Assembly (NCBI GenBank): GCA_018296165.2
Contig: JACKQL020000025.1
Location: 186,001-250,000 of the forward strand
Reading direction: 5' to 3'
DNA length: 64,000 nucleotides
Source: Termitomyces sp. T153
Taxonomy: Eukaryota; Basidiomycota; Agaricomycetes; Agaricales; Lyophyllaceae
A program made the translations under genes and the position numbers. Positions 14,128-26,300 of this stretch are shown one piece after another; position 1 is the stretch's first letter; every line of letters begins with the position of its first letter. The notes under the pieces were generated by a model. It saw only the letters and a list, made by a program, of their open reading frames with translations. It did not search any database and was not told where the DNA came from.

Positions 14128-15455
14128 ATGGGCCTCTTCAGCAGAAAGCCAAAGGCGGCAGGGGAAAAGGGCGCGTGGCGTCGCCCAGCAAGTGAGTGCG
14201 CCGCGCTTTGGCCTGCTCATCGCCTGACCCGCTCCAGACACTGCCTTCAAGCAGCAGCGCCTCAAGGCCTGGCAGCCAATTCTCACCCCCAAGACCGTCC
14301 TCCCCACCCTCTTCATCGTCGGCATCCTCTTCGCTCCCATCGGCGGCCTCCTCATATGGGGCTCCTCTCTCGTCACAGAGATGACCTTTGACTATTCCCA
14401 GTGCGAGAACCTAGAGCCCTCCACGTCCCTCGACAACCTCACCTTCACCGACATGCCCACAGACAAGTTCAGCTATCGTCTCCGCTCTTCTGACCAAAAG
14501 GGTGCAAGCCCTTCAAACCCCCGCTACGCCTTGTTCAACGATCCGACCAACACCGACGTCGCCGCCAGGACTCAGTGTATCGTCGAGTTCGACGTCCCGG
14601 CAGAGCTTCCCAACTCCGTCATGTTCTACTACAAACTCACCAACTTCTACCAGAACCACCGTCGCTATGTCAAGAGCCTCAATTCGGACCAACTCCGGGG
14701 CAAGTTTGTCTCGCTCAGCGACCTAAAGGACAGCGATTGCAAGCCACTTGCCATCGTCGATGGCAACAAGGTTGTCTACCCGTGCGGTCTCATCGCCAAC
14801 TCCATCTTCAACGACACTTTTGACAGCCCACTTCTCCTCAACCCCTCGGGCGGTAGCTCCGGTACTGAGGCCTACGAATTCACTGACAAAGGCATCGCTT
14901 GGCCTGGAGAGGCCAAAAAGTACGCTACGTCTCCCAGCGACCAATACAAGCTCAGTGATCTTGTCCCCCCTCCCAACTGGAGCCTCCGCTTTCCCAACAA
15001 CTACACACAGGAAAATCCACCTCCCGATCTGAGGGCTGATGAGCGTTTTCAGAACTGGATGCGCACTGCTGGTCTTCCCACTTTTACAAAGCTGTATGGC
15101 CGAAATGACACTGCCCCCATGAAGAAGGGCACCTACAGAATCACCATCGGACTCAGTATGATTTCTGCCATCCCTTGCGTTTTCTGATTGTAATCTCTTC
15201 CAGACTACCCCGTGCTGCAATACAAGGGCACCAAGTCCTTTGTGATTTCGACAGTGTCGTGGATAGGTGGCAAGAATCCATTCCTTGGATGGGCCTATGT
15301 TGCCTCTGCTGCTGTCTTCGTTCTCCTTGCCATTCTCGGTACCATCCGACATCTCGTGAAGCCAAGGTACGCGACACACTATCTCTGCCGGGCAGCAATA
15401 TCTCATGTCTCAAAGGCGCTTGGGCGACATGTCATTGCTTTCCTGGAACCGATAA
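14128..15455 (+). CDS. CDC50: CDC50/LEM3 family subunit of P4-ATPase phospholipid flippase
   Basis: Beta subunit of P4-ATPases, needed for export from the ER and for aminophospholipid flipping. Starts MGLFSRKPKAAGEKG at 14128; a first intron (about 14192-14236) joins RRPA to NTAFKQQRLKAWQPILTP, the conserved cytosolic entry. Membrane helix 1 is VLPTLFIVGILFAPIGGLLIW (near 14300). The large lumenal domain has FYQNHRRYVKSLNSDQL, cysteines, several N-x-S/T sites, and GLIANSIFNDTF, a family hallmark. PVLQYKGTKSFVISTVSWIGG then leads into membrane helix 2 (LGWAYVASAAVFVLLAILG, near 15290), and after a last intron (near 15367-15414) the basic tail RRLGDMSLLSWNR. Two membrane segments with a glycosylated loop match the family layout. 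The paralogue (Cdc50, Lem3 or Crf1) cannot be fixed by eye. Confidence 0.94.
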
Positions 15456-15533
15456 TGGGTCCTGTATACCTACGTACTTTGTAATTTATACAGCGGTTTT
15501 TGCCGGCATTGATAGACTTGAGAGTACTGATAT

Positions 15534-16739
15534 TCATCGTGCTAATACACCTGAACATGTATTGTAGGCAATTCCCTGGCAACGAATCACTGTGTGCCCC
15601 GAGGGCTCTTCTTCAACCTCAAACTTGGCATCAGTAAGTTGTTCTGCAACCCAGATGGCAGTCTTTGTGTGCAGTGCAAGGCCGCCCTTGCCGCAACGAA
15701 TCTCTGACTTTCCGTCGGCAAGGGCCATGTATATTATGATCTGGTCCTGTAGCCACTGTAAGTAGAGGAACGTTAGACGAGGATTGTTCCGACTGGCTGG
15801 CAAGTAACAGACCTCATCAACACAGCCGTCGGCACGTAAACCGCGCAACAACTCCTGCGCAGCCTCCTCGCCGACCCTGTAAGGCTCAATGCCCTTGCTG
15901 CCCACTGCACTGCCCCCGATGATACCTCCGCCCTCCAATTCAGCCCACAACACGATCCCGCTCCCCGCTCCCTTCGAGTCCTCATTTCTTTCCCTCTTGA
16001 ACCGGATATCCACTTCCACATCTTCCTCGGTCACATCCAGTCCCTCCGCCTCCCCAAGGGTCTTACGCGCCCCAAACACCATCTCGCGTCCTACACTCAT
16101 CGGCAGCCCTGCAAAATGCGCAATACCCCCGACATACCTCACCCTTCCACGCTTCAGCACCTTTGCAGCGCAGAGCCTCTCCACCGGTGCGACGCTCACC
16201 TTCACCTCCCCACCGCCTCTGGGGTAGTACCCACGCTTGCGAATCTCGAGTTCCACGCTGCCAGGGGGTAGCCCAAAGTGTCGCCGCAGGAACGGCAGAA
16301 GCACGTGCTGAGAGTAATCAATCTGTGGTGCCAGCGTCGCATTCGTGCCCCCCAGAAGCACGAGTGTCGACGGTGGCGTGCCAGGTGCAGGCGAGAAAAA
16401 TAAAAGCGGAAGTGCAATTTGCAAAAGGAGTGTCGTCGATCCTGCGGTTACCGAGTCGGCCGTGAACGAGCCAGGCAGGACAATTCGACCAGGCACAAAG
16501 TCGATGGCTTCTGACCCGGTCGTGGCGCCCGTTAGCTGCGCAGAGGAGATTCTCGCGGCAAGCTCAAGGCCCGTACGGTGCTGATTCCTCAGCCCGGGAG
16601 GCTTGCGGGCGTTACGAATTTTGTGGATGGAGACTGGCTTGCCGAGGAGAGCAGACAGCGAGGTTGAGTTGCGCAGAATCTGACCACCGCCCTCGAGAAC
16701 GCTGCCGTCGATGAGGAGGCTCGCCATTGCGGCTGCCAT
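15534..16739 (-). CDS. RNA 3'-terminal phosphate cyclase
   Basis: ATP-dependent enzyme turning RNA 3'-phosphates into 2',3'-cyclic phosphates via an enzyme-AMP intermediate. Start 16739 (MAAAMASLLIDGS; MASLL four codons later is an alternative). Family blocks in order: LLIDGSVLEGGGQILRNS (N-terminal signature), IHKIRNARKPPGLRNQH, GSTTLLLQIALPLLF, IRKRGYYPRGGGEV (RTC signature, near 16220), LADGKSEIRCGKGG and ALHTKTAIWVAEQL near the C-terminus, where the adenylylated histidine is expected. One in-frame 51-nt intron (about 15765-15815) joins GCVDE to WLQDQIIIYMALA; unspliced, it would read through without a stop, so an intron-retained protein 17 residues longer is possible. The pattern is RtcA rather than the ribosome-biogenesis paralogue Rcl1, because the catalytic C-terminal block is present. 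Converges on CDC50 (78 bp). Confidence 0.93.
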   Translation of the reverse strand: MAAAMASLLIDGSVLEGGGQILRNSTSLSALLGKPVSIHKIRNARKPPGLRNQHRTGLELAARISSAQLTGATTGSEAIDFVPGRIVLPGSFTADSVTAGSTTLLLQIALPLLFFSPAPGTPPSTLVLLGGTNATLAPQIDYSQHVLLPFLRRHFGLPPGSVELEIRKRGYYPRGGGEVKVSVAPVERLCAAKVLKRGRVRYVGGIAHFAGLPMSVGREMVFGARKTLGEAEGLDVTEEDVEVDIRFKRERNEDSKGAGSGIVLWAELEGGGIIGGSAVGSKGIEPYRVGEEAAQELLRGLRADGCVDEVCYLPASRNNPRLTFLYLQWLQDQIIIYMALADGKSEIRCGKGGLALHTKTAIWVAEQLTDAKFEVEEEPSGHTVIRCQGIAYNTCSGVLAR

Positions 16740-16855
16740 GTGTCCAAAGCAAGATCGAGTAGTAGTCGTTAAGAGGTCATGATGAGTGTACAATGCATGG
16801 TAAATATTGACATGTGGGTATAAAAAATTAATGCGTTCTAATGATTCCGTATACA

Positions 16856-19800
16856 CTATGCTCGTTGAATCGTGTGCCCCATCTTGACAAAAGTCAGTTG
16901 GAACATGCCAAGAAGACTAGGCCCACTCACCGTCTTGCGTAGATTCCCTAGCCATGCGCTTGGCTCCCGCGCTTGCGTGCCCATGTGTGTTCGTACATTC
17001 TGCATCCCATACTCGTGTATCACACCCAGCATGAGCTCTTGCTCTCGCCGATACCGCGTCGTTGATTCTGCTAACAGAGCCTGCAGGCCAGTTTCAATCC
17101 ATACTGCTCAAAGCCAGTCGTCAATTTAGACCATACCTTATACCGCACCACCTCTTCCTCTAGCACCTTGATTTGCGACCGGAAACTGGCTTCCGCCTCT
17201 TCAAACAGACCTGGTGTCGAGCTCAAACTAGCAGCATGTTGCTCCTTGAAGAGCTTGTCTTGTGATTTGATGAACTACCTCCGTGCCATGAGTATCAGTT
17301 ACAACTGTATCAATGAAACTACTCACAGCTTTGGCCTTTGTAAGTTTCTCATTTAATGTTTTCACCTGCTCCTTGAGGGTCACATTCTCCTCATGTAACG
17401 CAAGTAAGCGTGATTTGATATCTTCCGGGAGGTCTTTTCCCGAACCTGAGACTCGCAGATCGCTATAAAGAGCGTGAACAAAGTATATTATTGCACAGGT
17501 AGAAATGGCCCACATAAAGTCACGCTCCTTCTGAAGCAATTTCTCCCGATGTCCAATGCCTTCGCTCTGCAGACTAACCTTTTCGAGCAGTAGAACATTA
17601 ACTTGTTCGAGTTGCATACGATTCTTATCACTTAATTCCTTATTCTGCTTCTTGAGACGCTCCACATCGGCCTCAAGGGCCGCTTTATCCTCATTCACCG
17701 AATCCCGCAGCGTCTCCAGGATATCAAGCTGATCCTTGTTCACCAGAGTGACTGGCTACATATCAGCAAGTTTCACTAACCGAGCGCAAAACGACTCACG
17801 GTCCGATTTGGCGATGGTCAGCTCTCTCTCCTGTGTCTCAAACCTGATCTGGAGCTCCACGTTCTCTTTACGTAGAATCTCAAATCGGTCTACGGTTTCA
17901 TTTAAGCGCTGCCGCAACGCAATGGCAGCCTCAGCACTGCGAGGATTCTCTTTGAGTTCTCAAATTTTTTGAGAGCAATAATAGGCGTACCCATCACCGA
18001 ATGATTTCCCGCTTCGTATCTCCTCCAGATCACGCTGGAGGACGAGTTTTTCGCGCTGTGCGGCAAGATAATCGCTCTCGTATCGTGCTTTCATACGGTT
18101 AGCATCCTCTAGTAAGTTCTCTAGCACCAACACACGACTCGCGTCGACTTCGTTCTTCTTCACTGCTTCGAGCTCACGCTCCAGTCCCCGTATCTGCAAT
18201 TTGAGATCTGTCATCGTCGTTCCCGCAATAGCATCATCCAGCTCTCCACCGAGACCGAGTCCTACATGATCATCTATGTCGGCGTTGGGATTATCGTCAT
18301 GGTCATCAGTACCAAACAGTTCTGCCTCCGTAAATTTGCTATCAGAAGACTTTCGACCATGTGAAGTTGTGACTGGTCGGTGTGATAATAGTTCAAGTTC
18401 GCGTACGCGTTCTTGGTACAGCTCAAGCGTTTCTGAGTCTTTTACGCGCTCCGCCATGGTAATTCTCAGTTTTGTTTGGCATTGCTCGAGTTCAAACTTG
18501 AAGGCATCGATTTCTTGCGCACGGGCAGAATTCCTTGACTCAAGGTCTGCTACTTGATTCTTGTACGACTCCATAAGGGGTTTGAACGCAGCAACCTTTC
18601 GGTATTCCTCCTCGACGGATGCATTCTTGTCCACCAGATCTGCGTTTTGTGCTTCCAAAGCCTGGTAGAATGGTCACTCCGCCGTAGTTCCTGAAAATTG
18701 GTGATGTGCACCTTGACGCGTTGCCGAAGATCGGCACCTTCCTGCAGTTTCTTCTTGTACTTCTCCATCACGTTTTCCGTCTTCTGTAGCTTATCAGCTG
18801 CATGGCGATACCTACGCAAAGAGACTGTGATACATTTGAGTCTCAAAAACTATAGGATTACTTACTCGTCAACTTGATCCTTATATTTATCGCGCTCGTC
18901 TGCTTTGGGTTGCAGCTCTTCACATTTTTTCGTCAAGTCCACAACCAGGGCCGTGCTCTTCTCGAGTTCATTTTCTGTCATTGCGAGAGTCTCCTCGCTT
19001 TTTTGGCTGTGAAACAAGATTAGAAAAGTTCCACAACAGGTATCCGAGCGTACAGTTCACTCCTCAACCTCTCAACCTCAGCACGCAATATCCCATCCGG
19101 CTTCTCGCTCCGTCTACTATCCACTTCCCGTCGTGCATCCCGCAGTCGGCTCAGAGCTTCTTCCTTCTCAGCAGCTACGTCGTCGAAATTTGTTTGTAGA
19201 GCACGATGCTCCTCAAGAAGGGCTTCGTAGACTTTTTGAAGGGTTTCTTTCTCCGAAAATATTTGACTCCGTTCTGATTGTATCCTATAATAGTGATCAT
19301 CTCTAAGACAGAGAATAAGAATGAGAATCGGGCATATATAGTGACAAAGAGAAACATCACTCGGTCATGTTAGCTCCCAATGCATCAAAACTCCTGTGCG
19401 CAACAGCAATACGCGCCATGACCTACGAAGTCGAATTAAGTAAGATGAACGAAATAGCATAGAACAGCAGACCTGCTCAATCGCCTTCATAAGATGATGC
19501 TGGTCAGTTTCGCTCAAGCTCTGGATCTTCTCAATGAACTGCTTGTTTCTCTCGCACTGCACACCAATGGCGATGGTAATCCTACACATGATCAACGTCG
19601 CCCAAAGGCTACTGTCCTTGGCAATCGCCTGGAGGTCCGGAACATCCAACGAACCCGTAGGCTTCTGCAGCACTTCCGTAAAATACTGTGTCATAAGCCG
19701 ATACAATCGTTTCAAGGAGCTGAAGCGTAGAACCCAGTTCTCGGACAGCTGGGTCAAGGGTCGCGCAGGGGATCCGAAGTATTCTGCATCACTGAATACT

Positions 19801-19980
19801 GTGAGCTTGACGTACGAGTAGAATTTCGTCTATGAAGACGTACACAAGGGTAAGAATATCGAAGAGAGCAGCACCGTCACTGAGATCAGAAAGAGTCGAA
19901 ACAGGTCGCGAGAGATCAAAAGTTGCAAAGAAGTTGAAGAAGGCGGCAAGCTCGTCGCGCTGTTTGGACGAGTCCGCCAT
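16856..19980 (-). CDS. HOOK-family coiled-coil protein (dynein adaptor)
   Basis: Homologue of HOOK proteins (HookA in Aspergillus), which link dynein to early endosomes through FTS and FHIP. Starts MADSSKQRDELAAFFNFFATF at 19980. The first 150-170 residues form the calponin-like Hook domain that contacts dynein light intermediate chain: LSDGAALFDILTLV, SENWVLRFSSLKRLYRLM, DLQAIAKDSSLWATLIMCRITIAIGVQCERN, and the SETDQHHLMKAIEQ helix. Then come about 600 residues of heptad coiled coil rich in Glu, Lys, Gln and Leu (for example ESYKNQVADLESRNS, LRITMAERVKDSETLELYQERVRELELL), with two gap regions. A C-terminal basic segment (SAWLGNLRKT) is followed by a last 9-codon exon MGHTIQRA after an intron near 16880-16930. 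About ten short introns. Lies 117 bp upstream of the cyclase on the same strand. Confidence 0.88.
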
Positions 19981-20645
19981 CGCGCCGGTCGTTCTCCGTT
20001 GCTCGTTCGACAGCTATTTAAATGCAGACGCGGAGGTTGAAGGGGAAACGGGAGCTGATGTAATAATCTCGACACAACTTATACTAGGTAAATCACTCTG
20101 ACGCCTTTTGCGTTGTTTGATTTCTGATATAAAATTGTCGTCCTTGTGTACAAGAACTTCGTATGTGAAAGGGTATACATAGTACTATGCAAGCATATTT
20201 TGTGTCAACTCCTAATCGCCTGTACTTGTGTTACTATTTACTAAGGTTGAACTTAATATATATATGAGGGTACATATACATCTTGAACGTATTTGCGCCA
20301 AACGACACAATAAAGGTTATGAGTTACTGAGTATATCATCAGTAACAACTCATCGATGATAAAGCTTCAACAATACTTGACAATGACAAAAAGTACTTGA
20401 ATCCGATCGAATCCACCGGGGGCCGTCGCATTGCTGCACCACCTCTAAGTACTAAAATGATGATTCGACCCATTCGAGACGACGCCGCTCGCGGGGGTGG
20501 CGAGAACAAAGAAAGACAATTATACACTAGATTCCGATGTTCGTGCGTATCTAGCGAGTTTGAATTAAGAATCGTCCAAACTTGGCTAACCCAAGGGAGT
20601 GAAAATAAAGGTTCCTATTGTATAATACCATTGGAGGTACTGGGC
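19981..20645. other. Intergenic, nothing recognised
   Basis: Holds the HOOK promoter and the 3' flank of the RING gene. An open frame at 20397-20882 (+) is only the mirror of the RING gene's 3' coding end and has no domain. AT-rich around 20130-20280. Confidence 0.5.
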
Positions 20646-21961
20646 TTATCTTGTTATACGTATGGTCTTCCTGATACCAATTTGCACGGCACCAATTGGG
20701 CGGCCACGCTTGTCCAGTTTGACAGGATATGTATTCGCAATCTTTTGTTTCTTCAGATCAGGTCGCATGGGATTCCAGTTCGAGTTGGACCCAAACTGAC
20801 CAGGTTCAGGCATGGCCTCGAACAAGGTCGACTTTGCATTCGCATCACTCGATTGAACTGGAATTCGTGGGGGAGGGCTTAAAGCTCTCCGTTTACGTGG
20901 GCGCTTTGAAAAGAAAGAAAATTAGCAAATTATTGTATGTGAGCTGATTCTACATACTTGGCTTAGAGAGGCTGGAGAGTCAAGGTCAACTTCTAATCGT
21001 GCGTCCCACTCGTTTTGCGCCTCTTGCTGTGCAATCGCCAATTGCTGTTTTAATGACTTTATTTTTTCACTTTGTCTCCGTTCCTAAAGGGCGGAAGTGG
21101 ATTCGATATCAACAGAAAACAGCATAACTGAAGAAATCACCATCTCCTTGTGTTGCAGCAGTTGAGCTTTGTAAAGGTTATTTGTGTCCTCTAGTCCAGA
21201 CTCCTGAGCTTTCGCTCGAGCTAAGTCTTCCCGAAGTTGAACGGTCTTCCGCGCAACCTGATTCCCCAGATCTAGAGCTTTGTCACGTTCATCAATCGTT
21301 TCTCGCAGTGTAGCATGCGCTTCGTCTCGCTCAATTTTCAACGTCTCAATCCGACGGACACCGGCAGCCACCTCGGTCTGACAACTGCTGAGCTGCCTCT
21401 TTAGACGTTCAATTTCTCGAGATTGTTCCTCTACTCTTCTGAACACAGGAATTATTCTTTCCTTAAGTTCCATGACAGCTTCAATTAGAATGGTCTAGGA
21501 ATATGTTAGACATATATACTAACGGCGTGAAACTCTTTTATAAAACTCGCCACGTTGGTCTCACTGCTATCCAAGGTCTTCGCCAGCTTCTTCAGTTTTT
21601 TCTCCGCGATCTCCACGCTGATTGCTTTTGAGTCCTCATCAATCCTGGATAGACCATGGAGAAGCTTTTCGATGGCCATAGCTTGTTCAACTTGATGCGT
21701 CGCTATTTCACAGTAAATGGGATGCGCATCTTCGCATCGTAGACTTGTGCGACATTCAGGGCAGAGAACAAAAGATTTGGAAGTGCTGCGTGAAACCAGT
21801 TCATCGATGCATGGCGTACAAAATCCATGGCCTGTTCAATAATGGTTGAATCTGAGTATGAACGACTTAGAGATTTCAACGATACCACACGAAAAGAACT
21901 TGAAATCTCGAGTTCCCTTGAAATCGAGACATATATGACACTTGATCAAGGTTGTACTCAT
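20646..21961 (-). CDS. RING-HC finger plus coiled-coil protein
   Basis: Probable E3 ubiquitin ligase or scaffold; substrate unknown. Starts MSTTLIKCHICLDFKG at 21961. The RING is split by an intron (about 21833-21886) and reads CHIC, FFSCGHGFCTPCIDEL, VLCPEC, a complete C3HC4 pattern in the first 60 residues. A second cysteine-containing stretch (TSLRCEDAHPIYCEIA) and a helix (KAISVEIAEKKLKKLAKTLDSSE) follow. A long coiled coil covers 21084-21473 (EEQSREIERLKRQLSSCQ, ERDEAHATLRETIDERDKAL), then a basic tail with proline-rich RKRRALSPPPRIPVQSS and the end KTIRITR. About five introns. RING then coiled coil recalls Bre1-like or TRIM-like layouts, but the RING is N-terminal and no B-box is seen, so no specific orthologue is claimed. 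Confidence 0.75.
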
Positions 21962-22214
21962 AGTGTGGTTGTGGGCTTCATTGTCGATTTGTGAAAAGCG
22001 GTCAACGTCTGTCACGTGGACGCGTTCAAATCTAATCTGATCATGATACGTAGACGCCCGTTCAACACTGTTTATTGACAAACAAGCAGGAGACGGATAA
22101 CAGTGATATTTCTTGAAGAACGTTACTAACGTCGAAGAAGTAATCTAAAAATAGAAAAAAGACATGATAGTAGAGATCCAATACAGACAAGCTCAAGCTC
22201 AGCACTGGCAGATC

Positions 22215-22992
22215 TTATCTGCCTGTTGCGAATATTCTAACACCCTCGCCATCGGCTACACCAAGCATTTGAGCTCTTCCCGTTTTGCCAAGAATCCCGA
22301 TCGCTTTGCGCAATAGGGGGATAGGAATGCCAGAAAGCTCAGAATTAATGGGAGGGTCCGTGATGTCGTAGAAAGTTAGAATCGTGTTGAGCTGTGCGGT
22401 TTGCATCGCCTACCTCTTCATCAACCATGGAAAGGATTGAATGTGTTGAGGTTGACTTACCCAACTGTGAAGTGCTTCAGCCCACTCATCAGGAGACCGC
22501 CAATAAAGCAACACAGATCGAGACTGTTTCTGAGGTTCATGTGCTGCTACTTCCTTTGTGACCATGACAGATAGAATATGTGATAAGTACGAGGGAAGGA
22601 CTTTGCCTGGACAAGAGCCTGAGATCATTTGAATACAAGATGACAACAAACGTACGGTTGATGCGTTCATTACGCAGGACCTCGTCCCATTCATTACCTG
22701 CAGTCTCTGCATCCTCGACTCGGAGAAAGAATAGTCGTCTATGACGTGCGTATGTTAGTAGTAAGTGTGACCATTGTTCCACAGCGATTGCATCTGTCGC
22801 AGGATTAGGCTGCTGACTGACCGACCCGTCAGTTTTGAGCAAGCCTGAGATTCAAGGGCGGCGCTGACGTGAAAAATGGAGGCGCGGAGTGGATGGAGGG
22901 GAGGAGAAAACCTGTGACAAGGTGAATCTTTCTCGAAAACGGTAAAACAGTGTTAACAGACCTGATGCTGTGGTATAGGCTGAGAAAGACAT
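22215..22992 (-). CDS. VPS25: ESCRT-II subunit VPS25
   Basis: Vps25 of the ESCRT-II complex, which recruits Vps20/Snf7 to endosomes during multivesicular body sorting. Start 22992, MSFSAYTTAS; an intron leads to GFLLPSIHSAPPFFT, the PPxY-like proline motif that contacts Vps22/Vps36. A second intron of about 52 nt leads to QQPNPATDAIAVEQWSHLLL. The first winged helix has YARHRRLFFLRVEDAE and WDEVLRNERIN. After another intron comes VLLYWRSPDEWAEALHSW, joined to MQTAQLNTILTFYDI, and the second winged helix ends LLRKAIGILGKTGRAQMLGVADGEGVRIF. Size and word order match the family. The small four- or five-exon layout is inferred from splice sites and the conserved protein. Confidence 0.93.
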
Positions 22993-23343
22993 GACGAAGG
23001 CAATTTCCAGGTCACGCATTGTGAATTTCGCATAGCTCTGCTATTACTTATAATTAGTTACATATCTGTTCCTTTCTTCAAAAATGGTTCTTATTATTTT
23101 TTTCAGCTATAACGTGAGACTGTCCCATACATTTCTGAACGGCGGTAATCGGACCGTGCTTCTGGGCATTTCTGTCTGAACGGACCGCTGGGGTCACAAG
23201 CTACCGTGCCATGGCCTTCTCAGAGTTGCGGGTAGAAGATCTCGTGCGTGTCACCTGTTTAGGATGAACTACAGCCGAGCGGAAGAATCTTGTGAACCTG
23301 GCAGGTAAGTTACTGATAGATTCTGACAAAATCATTCTTCACT
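22993..23343. other. Divergent intergenic region, VPS25 / GH35
   Basis: 351 bp between two start codons pointing away from each other. It contains a T-rich tract near 23090-23103 and no coding signal. Presumed to hold both promoters. Confidence 0.5.
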
Positions 23344-26300
23344 ATGCTCCTATCACTGTATGCTATCCTGCTCTTCGCTGTCTCGACATGCTCAGCACGA
23401 TATTCGTGGACGAAGAGGAATTCTACCGGGTTGACAGATGCTGTGACTTGGGATTCTCACTCGCTTTTCATCCATGGTCAGAGAATCTTTATCCTTTCGG
23501 CTGAAGTTCACCCTTGGAGACTGCCTGGTAATCCTGATTTGTGGGGGGACGTTTTACAGAAGATCAAGTCTAACGGATTCAACACGATTTCTTTTTACGT
23601 CAATTGGGCCGTCCACTACCCCACTCCGACTACCAATGGTGGCCAGGGCGACTTTCAGGAGGGAACATATCGGGATATTCAGAGATTTATCGATGAAGCA
23701 AAAAAGGTAGGTCTCTGGATGATAGCAAGGTGTGTTGAGATATTTAAGAAGGCTTCTACTTATTGCTAAGGTCCAATGCTCTAGACCTGGACCATATATC
23801 AGTGTGTTGTCTCATGACCAAGTACTTGTACTTCCCTTATTGGTGTAATATAGACGGGGAAACGACTGGCGGTGGTTTTCCCGGTTGGGTTGGCAATATT
23901 GCAGGCAGCCTCCGTACAGATAACCCAAACTATCAGGAAGGTGTGAACATTGTAATTATCTCATTAGTTTTATCAGATAAACGATCGTTATTCAAGCTTG
24001 GACTCCCTACATGACAAGTATCTCGCTGCTTATCGCCAAAAATCAGATCACAAACGGCGGCCCAAGTAAGTTTCGAGTCAGCGACAGGTGTTTGACAGGT
24101 TAACAGGCATACAGTAATTCTAGTTCAAGCGGAAAATGAATTCAGCGCAAGCGCTGATCACAATATTTATATGCAAGCCATCATCGACCTCTACCGTGCG
24201 AATGGCATTGTCGTCCGTACGTCCAAAACATGTCGGACTGATTTCCCCAATTATCCCACATCTTGATATTAGCGATTACTCACAACGACCAGCATGCTGG
24301 ACAAGCAGGAAACTTCTCTCCTGATCGTCCAGGAACTCACGTCGACATATACTGGTGTGTTGAGTCATTGTAGACCTATTTCGAAGGTTTCGAATAATGT
24401 TCAATTGTACAGTGGCGATTCGTATCCACAGGGTGCAAATAGTTGGGCACAGGTACAGGCTATCTATTACTCGGCGCACGTTGCAAATGCGCCGAGCAAT
24501 CCACTTTGTCTTGCCGAAGTATAATATGATTTTGTCTTACTTCTATCTTCTGACTGGGTTGTCAAGTTTGGCGGTGGTTTCCTTCTCGGGTGGGGCGCCG
24601 TGCCTCGTGGCGGGACAGGATATGAGAAATATTGTATGTCTGTTCTCATTCCGTGGTTTAGTTGAGCTAATGGCCGTAGCTGTGAATCTTACAAACGCCG
24701 ACTATGGTGACCATCATAGGCTTTGTCGCTTTCGATTTTTGATAATTTTAACAGAGAATGTGTTCTACAAGGATGCCTAGTAAGAGGCTGGTATTATTTG
24801 ACAATTTGCATAGTTAAGCGACCACATCAATTCAGTTCTCAAACCGCCACCATATTTAGTATGTCACTATTCAAAATTTGAAATGTAAATTCGTGGTCAT
24901 GGTCACAAGACATCTACAGCAGGTATCCCGAAAGTCTCCCTCAGACCAAAATTTGAGCTATTTAACAGTGCTATTCGGCGGAACGAACTGGGGCCAAACT
25001 GTCGAACCGACTGTGTGAGTGGCCCGTGTGTAGATGGATGCCTGTACTTGCACTCATGATTTTGAGTAGGTACTCTTCGTATGACTATGGAGGTGGTATG
25101 ATTTCTCCTTGATACCTTTTGGTATGACCATCCAATATCTGTGATCCATACAGGGATCAACGAGAACCGAATCGCGACACCCAAGATGAACGAAATGAGA
25201 CTCCAAGGTGATTTTCTTTGCAAGGGAAAAACAACATCAAGCTGAATTGGCCTTGTTCTTAGGACTCTTTCTCCGAGTTTCGCGCGATCTTCTTGGAGCG
25301 ACGCTTATCGCCAAGGGAACAAACTACACATCTTCAAAGTTGATTCATGCCGCCGAACTGCGGAACTTGGACAACGGTGCCGGATTCTACATCACTAGGC
25401 AGAATGCATCGACGTAGGTTTCCCCCCTGCAGCATTGGACTCGAGTTTTTTCGATGAATTTTCACTGACAGATCAACGGCACTGACTACGACCCGCCTGA
25501 CGATCGATACTTCGATTGGGCGAATTGTAGTTCCAAAATCCGGCAGTATCACTTTCGATGGGCGTGAAAGCAAAATCCTGGTGACAGATTATGTGTTTGG
25601 CTGTTCTGAGACACGGATTTTATATTCTACTGCGGAGTAAGCCAGCGTCTAGTTTGATGCATACGAATGTATGTTGACATGGACATAGGATCATGACCTG
25701 GACTACGCAAGTATCAGCATCTCTTGATATAGTATGGGTGCTCACTCATCTCTCACATAGCCTTGAGGAGGTTGATTATATTGTCTTCTATGGGCCGCCT
25801 GGTCAGACTGGGGAAACAGCGTTCCGGTTTACAAGTGCTCCTGTCATTTCAACGCCACCTTCTGTGTCATCTGACTTTATAAATGGCACTTTAACCATTT
25901 CATACTCATTTCTGAGCGGCTCACAATTTATTACTATCCAAAATAACCAGAGCATGGTCGTCGCTATTGTTCTAGACAAGGTTACGGCCAATACATGGCA
26001 TGCCCCTGTCATTTCTGGCGAAGGAGACTTTGGGCAGTTCTTCTCTATAGGTACAAACAAAAGGTTGGCGTCTTTGTTGTTTCTCATCTGCGAACTTGAA
26101 GTACGTTTTTAGTATCCTTGTTGCTGGACCATACGTTGTTCGAACAGCTGAAATCACCGGAAACATGGTTGCATTGGCAAGTATGACATTTCCTTTTCTT
26201 TCGATCTGACCTCTTTTGTAGACTGGAGATTTGAATGGAACAACTACTGTCGAATTTTTGGCTCCTTCGAATGTCAACTCTCTTACCTGGAATGGTGTTC

